A DNA stretch of 64,000 nucleotides, taken from NCBI GenBank assembly GCA_963722295.1, contig CAVRLB010000006.1, positions 71,947 to 135,946 of the forward strand. Reading direction: 5' to 3'. The first letter of the stretch is position 1; each line of letters starts with the position of its first letter. This stretch comes from Brooklawnia sp032229645. Lineage in GTDB: Bacteria; Actinomycetota; Actinomycetes; Propionibacteriales; Propionibacteriaceae. A program made the translations under genes and the position numbers. The notes under the pieces are model-generated. The model saw nothing but the letters and a program-made list of their open reading frames with translations, had not been told where the DNA came from and searched no databases. Positions 43,031 through 51,625 of the stretch are shown in pieces.

Positions 43031-44446
43031 ATGGTTGCCATGGCGAACGTGGTGATCATTGGTGGCGGACCCGGCGGATATGAAGCGGCCATGGTGGCGG
43101 CTCAGCTGGGCGGCACGGTGACCCTCGTCGAGGAAGCGGGTGTGGGCGGCTCAGCGGTGCTGACCGATGTGGTTCCGTCCAAGTCGCTGATTGCCACCGC
43201 AGAGGTCATGACCCGGGTGCGCCGCAGCCGCGAGCTCGGCCTGACACCCAGCGATCCGGCGCTGAGCGAGCTGCAGGAGGCCGTCCGGGTCGATCTGGCG
43301 GGTATCAACCGCCGCCTGCTCGGGCTGGCGGAGGCGCAAAGCCGCGACATTGCCACCTCGCTGGCCGGTCAGGGGGTCCGGATCGTCCCCGGACGCGGAA
43401 GCCTGCTCGGCACCAATCGGGTGCTGGCGGCCACGTCTTCGGGGGACGAGGAGCTGCCTGCCGATTTCATCCTGATCTCGGTGGGCACCCGCCCCAGGGA
43501 GCTGGCCGACGCCAGGCCCGACGGTGAGCGAATCCTGAACTGGAAGCAGCTGTACAACCTGACCGAGTTACCCGAACGCCTGATCGTGGTCGGATCGGGT
43601 GTCACCGGTGCCGAGTTCGCCGGCGCCTACAACCAGTTGGGCGTCGATGTGGTGCTGGTCTCCTCACGCGACCAGGTGCTGCCCAGCGAAGATCCGGACG
43701 CGGCGAAGGTGATCCAGGACGTCTTCGAGAGTTCGGGCATGACGATCATGTCGCGTTCGCGGGCTCAGTCGGCCCGTCGCGACGGAGACCGGGTGATTCT
43801 CACGCTGGCCGATGGCAGCACGGTAGAAGGCAGCCACCTGCTGATGGCGGTCGGCTCCATCCCCAATACCGAGAACCTCGGCCTGGCCGAGCACGGGGTG
43901 GCACTGAAGCCGGGCGGCCACATCGAGGTCGACCGGATGTCGCGCACCACAGCGCTCGGGGTCTATGCGGCCGGTGACTGCACGGGAGTCTTCCCGCTCG
44001 CCTCGGTGGCAGCCATGCAGGGACGGATCGCCATGTGGCACGCCCTTGGCGACGCGGTCCAGCCGCTGGAACTGCGCTCGATCGCGTCCAATGTCTTCAC
44101 GGCACCCGAGATCGCCACGGTCGGCATCACCCAGCAGCAGATCGATGCCGGGCAACTCGCCGTGCGCACCGTCACACTGCCGTTGGCCGGCAACGCCCGC
44201 GCGAAGATGCAGGGCCATTACGACGGCTTCGTCAAGCTCTTCTGCCTGCCCACAACCGGCATCATCGTCGGCGGGGTGGTCGTGGCGCCGGGCGCCAGCG
44301 AGCTGATCTACTCGGTGTCGTTGTGCGTCTCGGCTCGGCTGACCGTCGATCAGGCGGCGCGAGCTTTCGCGGTCTTCCCGTCGCTGTCGGGGTCGATCTC
44401 GGAGGCCGGACGCCAGCTGCACAATGTGAACGCCGCAGAGTTGTGA
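43031..44446 (+). CDS. NAD(P)H-quinone dehydrogenase, LpdA-like flavoprotein
   Basis: 471 aa from ATG 43031 (ATG 43040 also possible). FAD motif VVIIGGGPGGYEAA, NAD(P) motif IVVGSGVTGAEFAG and YAAGDCTG identify a flavoprotein disulfide reductase relative. The redox disulfide normally found in the GGTC-LNVGC-IPSK context is replaced by GGSAVLTDVVPSKS, with neither cysteine. This matches mycobacterial LpdA (Rv3303c), a quinone reductase, rather than lipoamide dehydrogenase. It probably works in oxidative-stress defence. Confidence 0.87.
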   Translation: MVAMANVVIIGGGPGGYEAAMVAAQLGGTVTLVEEAGVGGSAVLTDVVPSKSLIATAEVMTRVRRSRELGLTPSDPALSELQEAVRVDLAGINRRLLGLAEAQSRDIATSLAGQGVRIVPGRGSLLGTNRVLAATSSGDEELPADFILISVGTRPRELADARPDGERILNWKQLYNLTELPERLIVVGSGVTGAEFAGAYNQLGVDVVLVSSRDQVLPSEDPDAAKVIQDVFESSGMTIMSRSRAQSARRDGDRVILTLADGSTVEGSHLLMAVGSIPNTENLGLAEHGVALKPGGHIEVDRMSRTTALGVYAAGDCTGVFPLASVAAMQGRIAMWHALGDAVQPLELRSIASNVFTAPEIATVGITQQQIDAGQLAVRTVTLPLAGNARAKMQGHYDGFVKLFCLPTTGIIVGGVVVAPGASELIYSVSLCVSARLTVDQAARAFAVFPSLSGSISEAGRQLHNVNAAEL

Positions 44447-44512
44447 CGGGGCGTGCGTCAGGTTTGTGGTGTGACGGTTGTCTGGCGCCATAGGAGGCGG
44501 GTGACTGCGGGA

Positions 44513-45274
44513 TCAGGCGTACACCACAGTCAGGCCGGTCGACGCGAGGTCTGCTGCCAGCTCGGGGTCGACGGCCGCATCGGTCACGAGCGTGTCGATA
44601 GCCTCCAGCGGGACGACGGTGATCAACTCGTCGCGGCCGATCTTCGTGTGATCGGCGAGGACGATCAACCGCCGCGCGGCGCGGGCCAACGCTCGTTTGA
44701 CCTCCGCTTCCGAGATGTCGGGGGTGGTCATGCCGAATTCAAGGGTCAGTCCGTTGGTACCCATCACAGCGATGTCGGCCCTGATAGACGCCAGTGAGTT
44801 GATCGCCCAAGGCCCGACGGACACGAGCGTTCGGCCACGGACGTTGCCGCCAACGAGGTGCAGATTGATGTTCGGACGCATCGCCACCAGGGTGGCCACG
44901 GGAAGTGCGTGGGTGATGACGGTGAGTTCGCGGTCGGTGGGGAGCATAGCGGCCAGCAGCGCAGTGGTGGTGCCTCCGTCGATGACGATCGAACTCGCAT
45001 CGCCGATCTGGGCGAGGGCGGCCCGCGCGATCGACTTCTTGGCTTCGGCGTTCGCACTCTCGCGTTCCTGGAAGCTCTGTTCGATCGCGACTCTCTCAAC
45101 GGCCACCGCGCCGCCATGGACCCGCCGCAGAATGCCGCGACGCTCAAGTACGGTCAGGTCGCGCCGGATGGTTTCGGCTGTGACATCCAGCTCCTGAGCC
45201 AGGCTAGCTACGTCGACCCGACCATCGCTACGTGTCCGCGAGGCGATCACTGCTTGGCGTTCCGGTGCATACAC
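44513..45274 (-). CDS. DeoR-family transcriptional regulator
   Basis: 253 aa. N-terminal winged helix (ERQAVIASRTRSDGRVDVASL then VTAETIRRDLTVLERRG) and a C-terminal DeoRC sugar-sensing domain with VIDGGTTTALLA and ITHALPVATLV. The GTG start at 45274 follows AAGGAGGAGG by six bases. DeoR members respond to phosphorylated sugars. It lies downstream of an AroE-like gene and a gene remnant, so it likely regulated that now shortened operon. Confidence 0.88.
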   Translation of the reverse strand: MYAPERQAVIASRTRSDGRVDVASLAQELDVTAETIRRDLTVLERRGILRRVHGGAVAVERVAIEQSFQERESANAEAKKSIARAALAQIGDASSIVIDGGTTTALLAAMLPTDRELTVITHALPVATLVAMRPNINLHLVGGNVRGRTLVSVGPWAINSLASIRADIAVMGTNGLTLEFGMTTPDISEAEVKRALARAARRLIVLADHTKIGRDELITVVPLEAIDTLVTDAAVDPELAADLASTGLTVVYA

Positions 45275-45307
45275 GCTCGACCTCCTCCTTTCGGGGCTAC
45301 GAGAGTG

Positions 45308-45446
45308 TCAGATCCGAGCGGCCACGGCAGGCTCGCTGTTCTCGACGACCGCGCCCGGCTCATGCACGGCGCGCTTGACTCCCACATCGATGACGGGTTT
45401 CCCTGCGAACCTGGCCTTGTCCTTGACCTGAGGGACGGGGATCAGG
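45308..45446 (-). pseudogene. C-terminal fragment of a lost gene
   Basis: An open stretch of about 45 codons without a start reads IPVPQVKDKARFAGKPVI, then DVGVKRAVHEPGAVVE, and ends AARI before a TGA. It has coding-like composition and lies between the AroE-like stop and the DeoR start. I do not recognise the family; it may be the tail of a transporter or enzyme that once belonged to this operon. Confidence 0.35.
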
Positions 45447-45462
45447 GATCACCTCAATGGGA

Positions 45463-46284
45463 TCAGGCGTTCGCGTAGTCCTCGGCGGCCCGGATCTGTT
45501 CCGGGGTGGGGCGGACGCCGGTGTACATCACAAACTGCTCCAGTGCCTGGCGGGCCATCACCTGGTCGCCGGTGATCGTCGTCTTTCCGAGTGACCGGGC
45601 GAGGCGGACGAGCGGCGTGTCCGGTGGCAGGTAGACCACGTCGAAGACCGCATCCGCCGCCGCAATCGCGGCTGCGTCGAATGCCAGTTTGTCGGCCTCG
45701 GGTCCGCCCTCCATGCCCACCGGCGTGGCGTTGAGGAGGAGACGCGGCTGGCGTCCGGACAGGGCGACGTCGGCGGCGACGCTGTACCGGGCGGCGAGCC
45801 TCTCACCACGCTCGGGCGAGCGCGGTGAGACAACCACGCCGTCACGGAAGCCGGAATCGACAAGAGCGGCGAGAACGGCCTTGGCCATACCTCCCGCGCC
45901 CAGCAGCGCGAATGGCATCGTGGTGTCGAATGCACTGTCGGCAAGCAGCGATCGAACAGCGATGTAGTCGGTGTTATACCCGGTGAGGACTCCTTCGTCG
46001 TTGACGATGGTGTTCACCGAGTCAATCGCCGCAGCCGAGGGGTCGATTCGATCGAGGAACGGCATGCACGATTCCTTGTAGGGCATGGACACGCCGACGC
46101 CGCGGATACCGAGCGAGCGGACGCCACCGATGGTAGCTCCGATGTCGGTGGAGCTGAATGACTTGTAGATGAAGTTCAGTCCGAGTTCGGCGTAGAGATA
46201 GTTGTGGAAGCGGTTCCCATGGTTGCCTGGCCTTGCTGCCAGCGAGATGCACATCTTGGTGTCTCGGTCGATCGCGATGACCAT
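45463..46284 (-). CDS. Shikimate dehydrogenase-like protein (HI0607/SDH-L type)
   Basis: 273 aa. The N-terminal segment (CISLAARPGNHGNRFHNYLY, then GVSMPYKESCMPFLD with the catalytic Lys) fits the SDH-L branch of the AroE family typified by H. influenzae HI0607. The NAD(P) motif is LLGAGGMAKAVLAAL and NATPVGM follows. Such paralogues act poorly on shikimate and usually accompany sugar- or quinate-type gene sets, so this is unlikely to be the housekeeping AroE. ATG 46284 has AAGGAG seven bases before it. Confidence 0.82.
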   Translation of the reverse strand: MVIAIDRDTKMCISLAARPGNHGNRFHNYLYAELGLNFIYKSFSSTDIGATIGGVRSLGIRGVGVSMPYKESCMPFLDRIDPSAAAIDSVNTIVNDEGVLTGYNTDYIAVRSLLADSAFDTTMPFALLGAGGMAKAVLAALVDSGFRDGVVVSPRSPERGERLAARYSVAADVALSGRQPRLLLNATPVGMEGGPEADKLAFDAAAIAAADAVFDVVYLPPDTPLVRLARSLGKTTITGDQVMARQALEQFVMYTGVRPTPEQIRAAEDYANA

Positions 46285-46471
46285 CGTGTCTCCTTGTGGG
46301 TTTATGACGCTTCTGTGCGCTCTGACTAGATTATTATCTCCGAATGAGTCCGCGTCAACATTAACTCCACACAAATGGACATTTGTTTGCGACCATTTCA
46401 GTCATCACAGGCGACGGACGGCTGGCAGGCGTCACGCTCATGGGCCTGCCACGACCACTAGACTCGGCGCC

Positions 46472-47548
46472 ATGTCCGCATTCGCCGTTGATCCGTCCGT
46501 TCCGCGCGCCAGCGCCGCCGATATCGCCGCAGCGCTGGACGACCCCGGTTTCGGTCGTTACTTCGTCGATCACATGGCGATCGCGACCTGGACCGGCGGC
46601 GAGGGGTGGCATGACCAGAAGCTGATAGCCACCGGCCCTCTATCGCTGCATCCAGCACTGGCCGGCCTGCACTATGCCCAGGAGATCTTCGAGGGCCTGA
46701 AGGCCTACCGGCATCCCGACGACTCGGTCTGGATGTTCCGGCCGGAGATGAATGCCGCCCGCTTCGCGCACTCGGCGACACGCATGGCGATGCCACCGCT
46801 ACCCGAAGCGGACTTCATCGATTCGGTCACGCAGCTGGTCGCGCTGAACCTCGACTGGGTGCCGCAGGCCGACGGCGAGAAGAGCCTGTATCTGCGTCCG
46901 TTCATGTTCGCGTCCGAATCACTGATCGGAGTGCGAGTCTCCGACGCATTCAGCTATCTCTGCCTGGGCATGCCCGTGATGCCGTTCTACCCCGATCCGC
47001 TGACGCTGTGGGTGAGCCCCACCTTCAGCCGGTCGATGGCCGGCGGTACCGGCGACACCAAGTGCGGCGGCAACTACGGGGCGTCCATGATCGCCGAGGA
47101 CGAGGCCCACCGCAACGGCTGCGGCCAGGTGCTCTGGCTCGACTCCGCGACCCGCAGCTGGGTCGAGGAGGGTGGCACGATGAACTTCCTGGTCGTCACG
47201 GCGGACGGCGAACTGGTCACCCCCGACCTGAATGGCACGATCCTGGCAGGCGTCACCCGCGACAGCCTGCTGAAGCTGGCCACCTCGCATGGGCTGCGTC
47301 CGGTCGAGCGGCCGCTGGCCTTCGCCGAACTCTGCGAGGGCATCGCGTCCGGACGCATCACCGAGGCGCTGGCCTGCGGCACTGCCGCAGTGGTCAGCCC
47401 GGTGGTCGGCATCAAGTCGCCCGAAATCGACCTGACGGTCGGTGATGGCACCCCCGGTGCCAAGACCCTCAGGCTGCGCAACCATCTGACCGGCATCCAG
47501 TTCGGTACCGAACCCGATGTGCACGGCTGGATGCGCCGCGTCGGCTGA
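46472..47548 (+). CDS. ilvE: Branched-chain amino acid aminotransferase
   Basis: 358 aa PLP fold-type IV enzyme. Typical actinobacterial IlvE sequence: HYAQEIFEGLKAYR, LYLRPFMFASE, and the PLP-lysine in GDTKCGGNYGAS, followed by EEGGTMNFLVV and VTRDSLLKLA. It catalyses the last step of Val, Leu and Ile synthesis and the first of their breakdown. ATG 46472 lies seven bases after TAGACT, close to the leaderless pattern. It stands alone. Confidence 0.93.
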   Translation: MSAFAVDPSVPRASAADIAAALDDPGFGRYFVDHMAIATWTGGEGWHDQKLIATGPLSLHPALAGLHYAQEIFEGLKAYRHPDDSVWMFRPEMNAARFAHSATRMAMPPLPEADFIDSVTQLVALNLDWVPQADGEKSLYLRPFMFASESLIGVRVSDAFSYLCLGMPVMPFYPDPLTLWVSPTFSRSMAGGTGDTKCGGNYGASMIAEDEAHRNGCGQVLWLDSATRSWVEEGGTMNFLVVTADGELVTPDLNGTILAGVTRDSLLKLATSHGLRPVERPLAFAELCEGIASGRITEALACGTAAVVSPVVGIKSPEIDLTVGDGTPGAKTLRLRNHLTGIQFGTEPDVHGWMRRVG

Positions 47549-47619
47549 ACCCACCCGGGCGTGGACCAAGTGCTTCGGCTACCCCTAGGCTGACACCAAG
47601 CCCGTCGCGAGGAATAGCC

Positions 47620-49875
47620 ATGACAAACCCGCAAGCATCCGCACAGCCCATCAGGATCGGCGTCCTCACCAGCGGTGGAGATGCCCAAGGCATGAACGCC
47701 GCAGTACGCGCAGTCGTCCGTACGGCAATCAGCCGCGGCGCCGAGGTCTTCGCCATTTTCGAGGGCTATCAGGGCATGATCGACGGTGGCAACGGCATCC
47801 GGCCGTTCGACTGGGACGATGTCGGCTCGATCCTCGCCAAGGGCGGCACCATCATCGGGACTTTCCGAAGCACCGAATTCCGCACGCGCGAGGGGCGTCT
47901 GAAGGCCGCCCGGAATCTGGTCGAGCGCGGCATCGACCGGCTCGTGGTGATCGGTGGCGATGGCAGTCTCACCGGGCTCGACCTGATGCGTCAGGAGTGG
48001 CGCGGCCTGCTGGACGAGCTGGTCGGCAGCGGTCAGATCGATTCCGGCCTAGCCGCGCAGCACTCGAACCTCATCATCGCCGGGCTGGTCGGATCGATCG
48101 ACAACGATCTCGTCGGGGTCGATTCGACGATCGGCGCCGACACCGCCCTGCATCGCATCATGGATGCCATTGATGCGTTGAGCAGCACCGCGGCCAGCCA
48201 CCAACGCAGCTTCGTGCTTGAGGTGATGGGACGCCACTGCGGCTACCTGGCGCTGGCTGCTGCCATTGCCGGCGGCTGCGACTACGTGCTGATCCCGGAG
48301 AACCCGCCCGCAGAGGGCTGGGAGGATGAGATGTGCCAGATCCTGCGCACCGCCCGGACACGCGGCCGCCGCGATTCGCTCGTCGTGGTGGCCGAGGGTG
48401 CCACCGATCGGCAGGGCAACCCGATCCGCTCCGAATATGTCCGCCAGGTCATCGAAGATCACATGCATGAGGCGGCCCGCACCACCATCCTCGGTCACGT
48501 TCAGCGCGGCGGTACCCCCAGCGCCTATGACCGCTGGACACCCACCTGGCTGGGTGTCGAGGCCGTGGACGAGCTACTCGAGCCATCGGTGCCCGGCGAG
48601 GCGAAGGTGATCGGCATCCTGGGCAACAACGTCGTGCGGCTGCCGCTGGCGCAGGCCATCCAGAACACCAAACATGTGCCCGATCTGATCTCGGCCGGCG
48701 ACTATGCGGCTGCCATGGATGCCCGGGGACCGTCCTACAACGAACTCGACCGAATCTTCGGAGAGCTGTCGAAGCCGGCACAGTTCGCCGCCCCGGAAGG
48801 CTCGAAACGGATCGGCATCGTTCATGCCGGCGGTCTGGCACCCGGCATGAACACCGCCGCTGCCGTCGCTACCCGGCTAGGCATTTCGCGCGGGTTCACG
48901 ATGGTCGGCATCCTGAACGGCTTCGAAGGGCTGCGCAAGGGTGCCGCCCGCGAACTCGGCTGGGATGACGTGGAGGGCTGGATCGGTTCCGGCGGTGCCG
49001 AACTCGGGCTGCGCCGTGGTGTGCCCTCCATGGAGGATCTGTACAAGCTCAGCCGCTCGATGGAGGATCTGCGACTCGATGGGCTACTGGTGATCGGCGG
49101 CTGGAATGCCTACCAGGCCGCCTACCTGATGCACTCGGAACGCTCGCGCTACCCCGCCTTTCAGATCCCGATCATCGCCGTGCCCGCGTCCATCGACAAC
49201 AACCTGCCGGGCACCGAGTTGGCGATCGGCGCGGACACCGCGCTGAATGTCTCGGTGAGTTCGATCGACATGATCAAGATGAGTGGGGCGGCGACCACCC
49301 GCGCGTTCATCGTCGAGACGATGGGACGCTACTGCGGCTTCCAGGCGCTGATGAGCGGTCTGGCCAGCGGCGCCGAGCGCGTCTATCTCAACGAAGAAGG
49401 CGTCGAGCTGGGCGAACTGGCGTACGACGTCGCCTGGTTGCAGCGCAGCTTCGCGGCCGGACGCAAGTTCTTCTTGGCCATCCGCAATGAACGGGCGTCG
49501 GAGTCGTACACCACCGAGTTCATCGGGCAGATGCTGGAAGGCGCCAGCAACGGGGTCTACGACGTGCGAACCCACATCGTCGGGCATGTTCAGCAGGGCG
49601 GCGAGCCGACGCCGGCCGACCGCCTGCTGGCCGCCCGTCTGGTCAGTGAGGCCTTGGCTCAGTTGTCGAAGGCGCTCGGCACGCACAAGCCGACCGGAGT
49701 CTACGTGGGGCTGCAGTCGTCCGAGATCGTCACCTCACCGCTGTCACACATGATGGATTTCATGGATACCGAACATCGTCGGCCGTTCGACCAGTGGTGG
49801 ATGCAGCTGCGTCCCGTGCTGCACGCCGTGACAGACGATGTCACCAGGTTGCGGCGAGAGCGAGCGCCCAAGTAG
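47620..49875 (+). CDS. Tandem double-domain 6-phosphofructokinase
   Basis: 751 aa, twice the bacterial PFK length. N-terminal half (about 10-370): LTSGGDAQGMNAAV, GGDGSLTG (ATP-type site), GSIDNDLVGVDSTIGADTAL with the catalytic Asp, MGRHCGYLAL. C-terminal half (about 395-745): HAGGLAPGMNTAAA, GGWNAYQA in place of GGDGS, ASIDNNLPGTELAIGADTAL, MGRYCGFQAL. The second half lacks the ATP-site Asp, so it is probably regulatory, as in animal and fungal PFK. Start ATG 47620 has GAGGAA upstream. Phosphorylates fructose 6-phosphate; ATP as donor is inferred from GGDGS rather than GGDD. Confidence 0.9.
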   Translation: MTNPQASAQPIRIGVLTSGGDAQGMNAAVRAVVRTAISRGAEVFAIFEGYQGMIDGGNGIRPFDWDDVGSILAKGGTIIGTFRSTEFRTREGRLKAARNLVERGIDRLVVIGGDGSLTGLDLMRQEWRGLLDELVGSGQIDSGLAAQHSNLIIAGLVGSIDNDLVGVDSTIGADTALHRIMDAIDALSSTAASHQRSFVLEVMGRHCGYLALAAAIAGGCDYVLIPENPPAEGWEDEMCQILRTARTRGRRDSLVVVAEGATDRQGNPIRSEYVRQVIEDHMHEAARTTILGHVQRGGTPSAYDRWTPTWLGVEAVDELLEPSVPGEAKVIGILGNNVVRLPLAQAIQNTKHVPDLISAGDYAAAMDARGPSYNELDRIFGELSKPAQFAAPEGSKRIGIVHAGGLAPGMNTAAAVATRLGISRGFTMVGILNGFEGLRKGAARELGWDDVEGWIGSGGAELGLRRGVPSMEDLYKLSRSMEDLRLDGLLVIGGWNAYQAAYLMHSERSRYPAFQIPIIAVPASIDNNLPGTELAIGADTALNVSVSSIDMIKMSGAATTRAFIVETMGRYCGFQALMSGLASGAERVYLNEEGVELGELAYDVAWLQRSFAAGRKFFLAIRNERASESYTTEFIGQMLEGASNGVYDVRTHIVGHVQQGGEPTPADRLLAARLVSEALAQLSKALGTHKPTGVYVGLQSSEIVTSPLSHMMDFMDTEHRRPFDQWWMQLRPVLHAVTDDVTRLRRERAPK

Positions 49876-49933
49876 CGAGATTCGGTTTCGATCTGTGTAT
49901 GCGCGCCTCTGCTGTTTGCGCTAGACGGCCGAA

Positions 49934-49939
49934 TAGAGT
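49934..49939 (+). promoter_or_regulatory. -10 element TAGAGT, leaderless type
   Basis: TAGAGT followed by six bases and the ATG at 49946. Confidence 0.45.
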
Positions 49940-49945
49940 CCTGGC

Positions 49946-51130
49946 ATGGACCCCATCCGTAACCCGTATGCTCCCGGCGCCGGCCAGCGTCCTCCCGAGC
50001 TCGCCGGACGAGACGAGCAACTGCGTGCCTTCGAGGTCGTGCTTGAGCGAATCGCGCGCGGTCGTCCGGAACGTTCGGTGATCCTCACCGGGCTACGCGG
50101 AGTCGGCAAGACCGTGCTGCTGAATGCGCTGCGATCCGCTGCGGTGCGCTCGGGCTGGGGAACCGGCAAGTTCGAGGCGCGTCCCGATCAGGGAATCCGG
50201 CGACCGATGGGGGCTGCGCTGCATACCGCGGTGCGCGAACTGGCCCATCCCGACGCGAACACCACCTTGGGAACGATCCGGTCGTTCATCGAACGCGACG
50301 CCGGGCCACGCGCGAAACTGGCCGAACGCTGGAATCCCGGTATCCAGGTGCCGCCGACCCCCGGACGCGCCGACTCGGGGGACATCGAGATCGACCTGGT
50401 CGAGCTCTTCACCGACGTCGGCGGACTGGCCGCCGACAAGGGAGTGGGCGTGGCCGTCTGCATCGACGAGATGCAGGACCTGCGAGCCGATGACCTGTCG
50501 GCGCTGTGCGCCGCCTGCCACGAGATCAGCCAGCAGCGGCTGCCGCTGATCATCGTCGGCGCGGGGCTGCCGCATCTGCCGGCGGCACTCAGCGCGTCCA
50601 AGAGCTACTCGGAGCGGCTCTTCCGCTATCTGCGCATCGACCGGCTCGACCGTGTGGCCGCTGACCTTGCGCTACAGGTGCCCGCCGAGGATGAGGATGC
50701 GAGTTTCACCGCTGGCGCACTGGCGGCCATGTACCAGGTGACCAGCGGCTATCCCTACTTCATTCAGGCCTACGGCAAGGTGACGTGGGATCTGGCTCCG
50801 GCCTCTCCGATAACCGCCGACGATGTCGCGGTGGCAACTCCCGAAGCCGAAGCCGAACTCGCCGTCGGATTCTTCGGCAGCCGCTACGAGCGGGCGACCC
50901 CTGCCGAACGCGAGTATCTGCGGGCGATGGCCGAACTGGCCGATCCGCAGAGCCCGACCGAAGGCGTGCCCACCAGCGCGGTCGCCGAGAAGCTCGACCG
51001 GACGCCACAGTCGCTGTCTCCCGCCCGGGATGCGCTGCTGAAAAAGGGGCTGGTCTACGCGTGCGAGCGGGGCCAGGTGGCCTTCACCGTGCCTCACTTT
51101 GGACGTTATCTGCGCACGCAGCTCTCGTGA
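49946..51130 (+). CDS. AAA/Orc1-like ATPase
   Basis: 394 aa. Walker A is TGLRGVGKTVLL (about 48-59), Walker B VAVCIDEMQDL (about 170-180), followed by a sensor region VGAGLPHLP and a C-terminal winged-helix-like part (TSAVAEKLDRTPQSLSPARDALLKKGLVY). The layout resembles the AAA_16/ATPase families conserved in actinobacteria; function not established. The following 180 bases to the next gene hold only an AT-rich patch around 51200. Confidence 0.8.
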   Translation: MDPIRNPYAPGAGQRPPELAGRDEQLRAFEVVLERIARGRPERSVILTGLRGVGKTVLLNALRSAAVRSGWGTGKFEARPDQGIRRPMGAALHTAVRELAHPDANTTLGTIRSFIERDAGPRAKLAERWNPGIQVPPTPGRADSGDIEIDLVELFTDVGGLAADKGVGVAVCIDEMQDLRADDLSALCAACHEISQQRLPLIIVGAGLPHLPAALSASKSYSERLFRYLRIDRLDRVAADLALQVPAEDEDASFTAGALAAMYQVTSGYPYFIQAYGKVTWDLAPASPITADDVAVATPEAEAELAVGFFGSRYERATPAEREYLRAMAELADPQSPTEGVPTSAVAEKLDRTPQSLSPARDALLKKGLVYACERGQVAFTVPHFGRYLRTQLS

Positions 51131-51309
51131 CTCGCCATGCTGATGAGGCTCCTCAGTCTCACGTGGCGGCGAGCGGGCTTCGGGCCGCCCGGCTTCGCAT
51201 AACGTATTTATTCAACAGACCCGATAGAAAATGGAGTCGAAGGCGATCCGCAGGCAGCCCCGCAACCAGGCAGCCATGCGTGTTCGACCCAACTGAGAGG
51301 ACACCGATC

Positions 51310-51606
51310 ATGGCCAATCTGGAGTTCCGTGACAACACGGCGGGATTCCGCTACGAGGCATCCGAGGGTGGTGAGCTGGTGAGCCAGATCGATTACACGA
51401 TCGACGGCGACGTGGTGACCTTCACCCACACCAGTACGCCTCCGCAGCACCGCGGCCGCAAACTGGCCGAGCAGATCACCCGCTGGGCACTCGATGATGT
51501 CCGCGCACACGGACGCAGGGTCGTGCCGCTTTGCCCCTTCACCGCCTCGTTCGTCTCGACTCACGCACCCGACTACGACGACATCGTCGTACAACGCAAT
51601 CGCTGA
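51310..51606 (+). CDS. YjdJ-type small GNAT acetyltransferase
   Basis: 98 aa. The acetyl-CoA motif is TSTPPQHRGRKLAEQITRWAL and the late strand RRVVPLCPFTASFV, matching the GNAT_like YjdJ/COG2388 family of minimal acetyltransferases. The conserved Cys of the family is in LCPFT. Substrate unknown. ATG 51310 is seven bases after a GAGAGGA stretch. Convergent with the GH13 gene. Confidence 0.85.
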   Translation: MANLEFRDNTAGFRYEASEGGELVSQIDYTIDGDVVTFTHTSTPPQHRGRKLAEQITRWALDDVRAHGRRVVPLCPFTASFVSTHAPDYDDIVVQRNR

Positions 51607-51625
51607 CCCGCAGTGTCTGAGCTTG

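Noticed and set aside
43031..44446. Dihydrolipoamide dehydrogenase (E3) for the keto acid dehydrogenase
   Set aside because: Both redox cysteines are absent, so it cannot oxidise lipoamide in the usual way.
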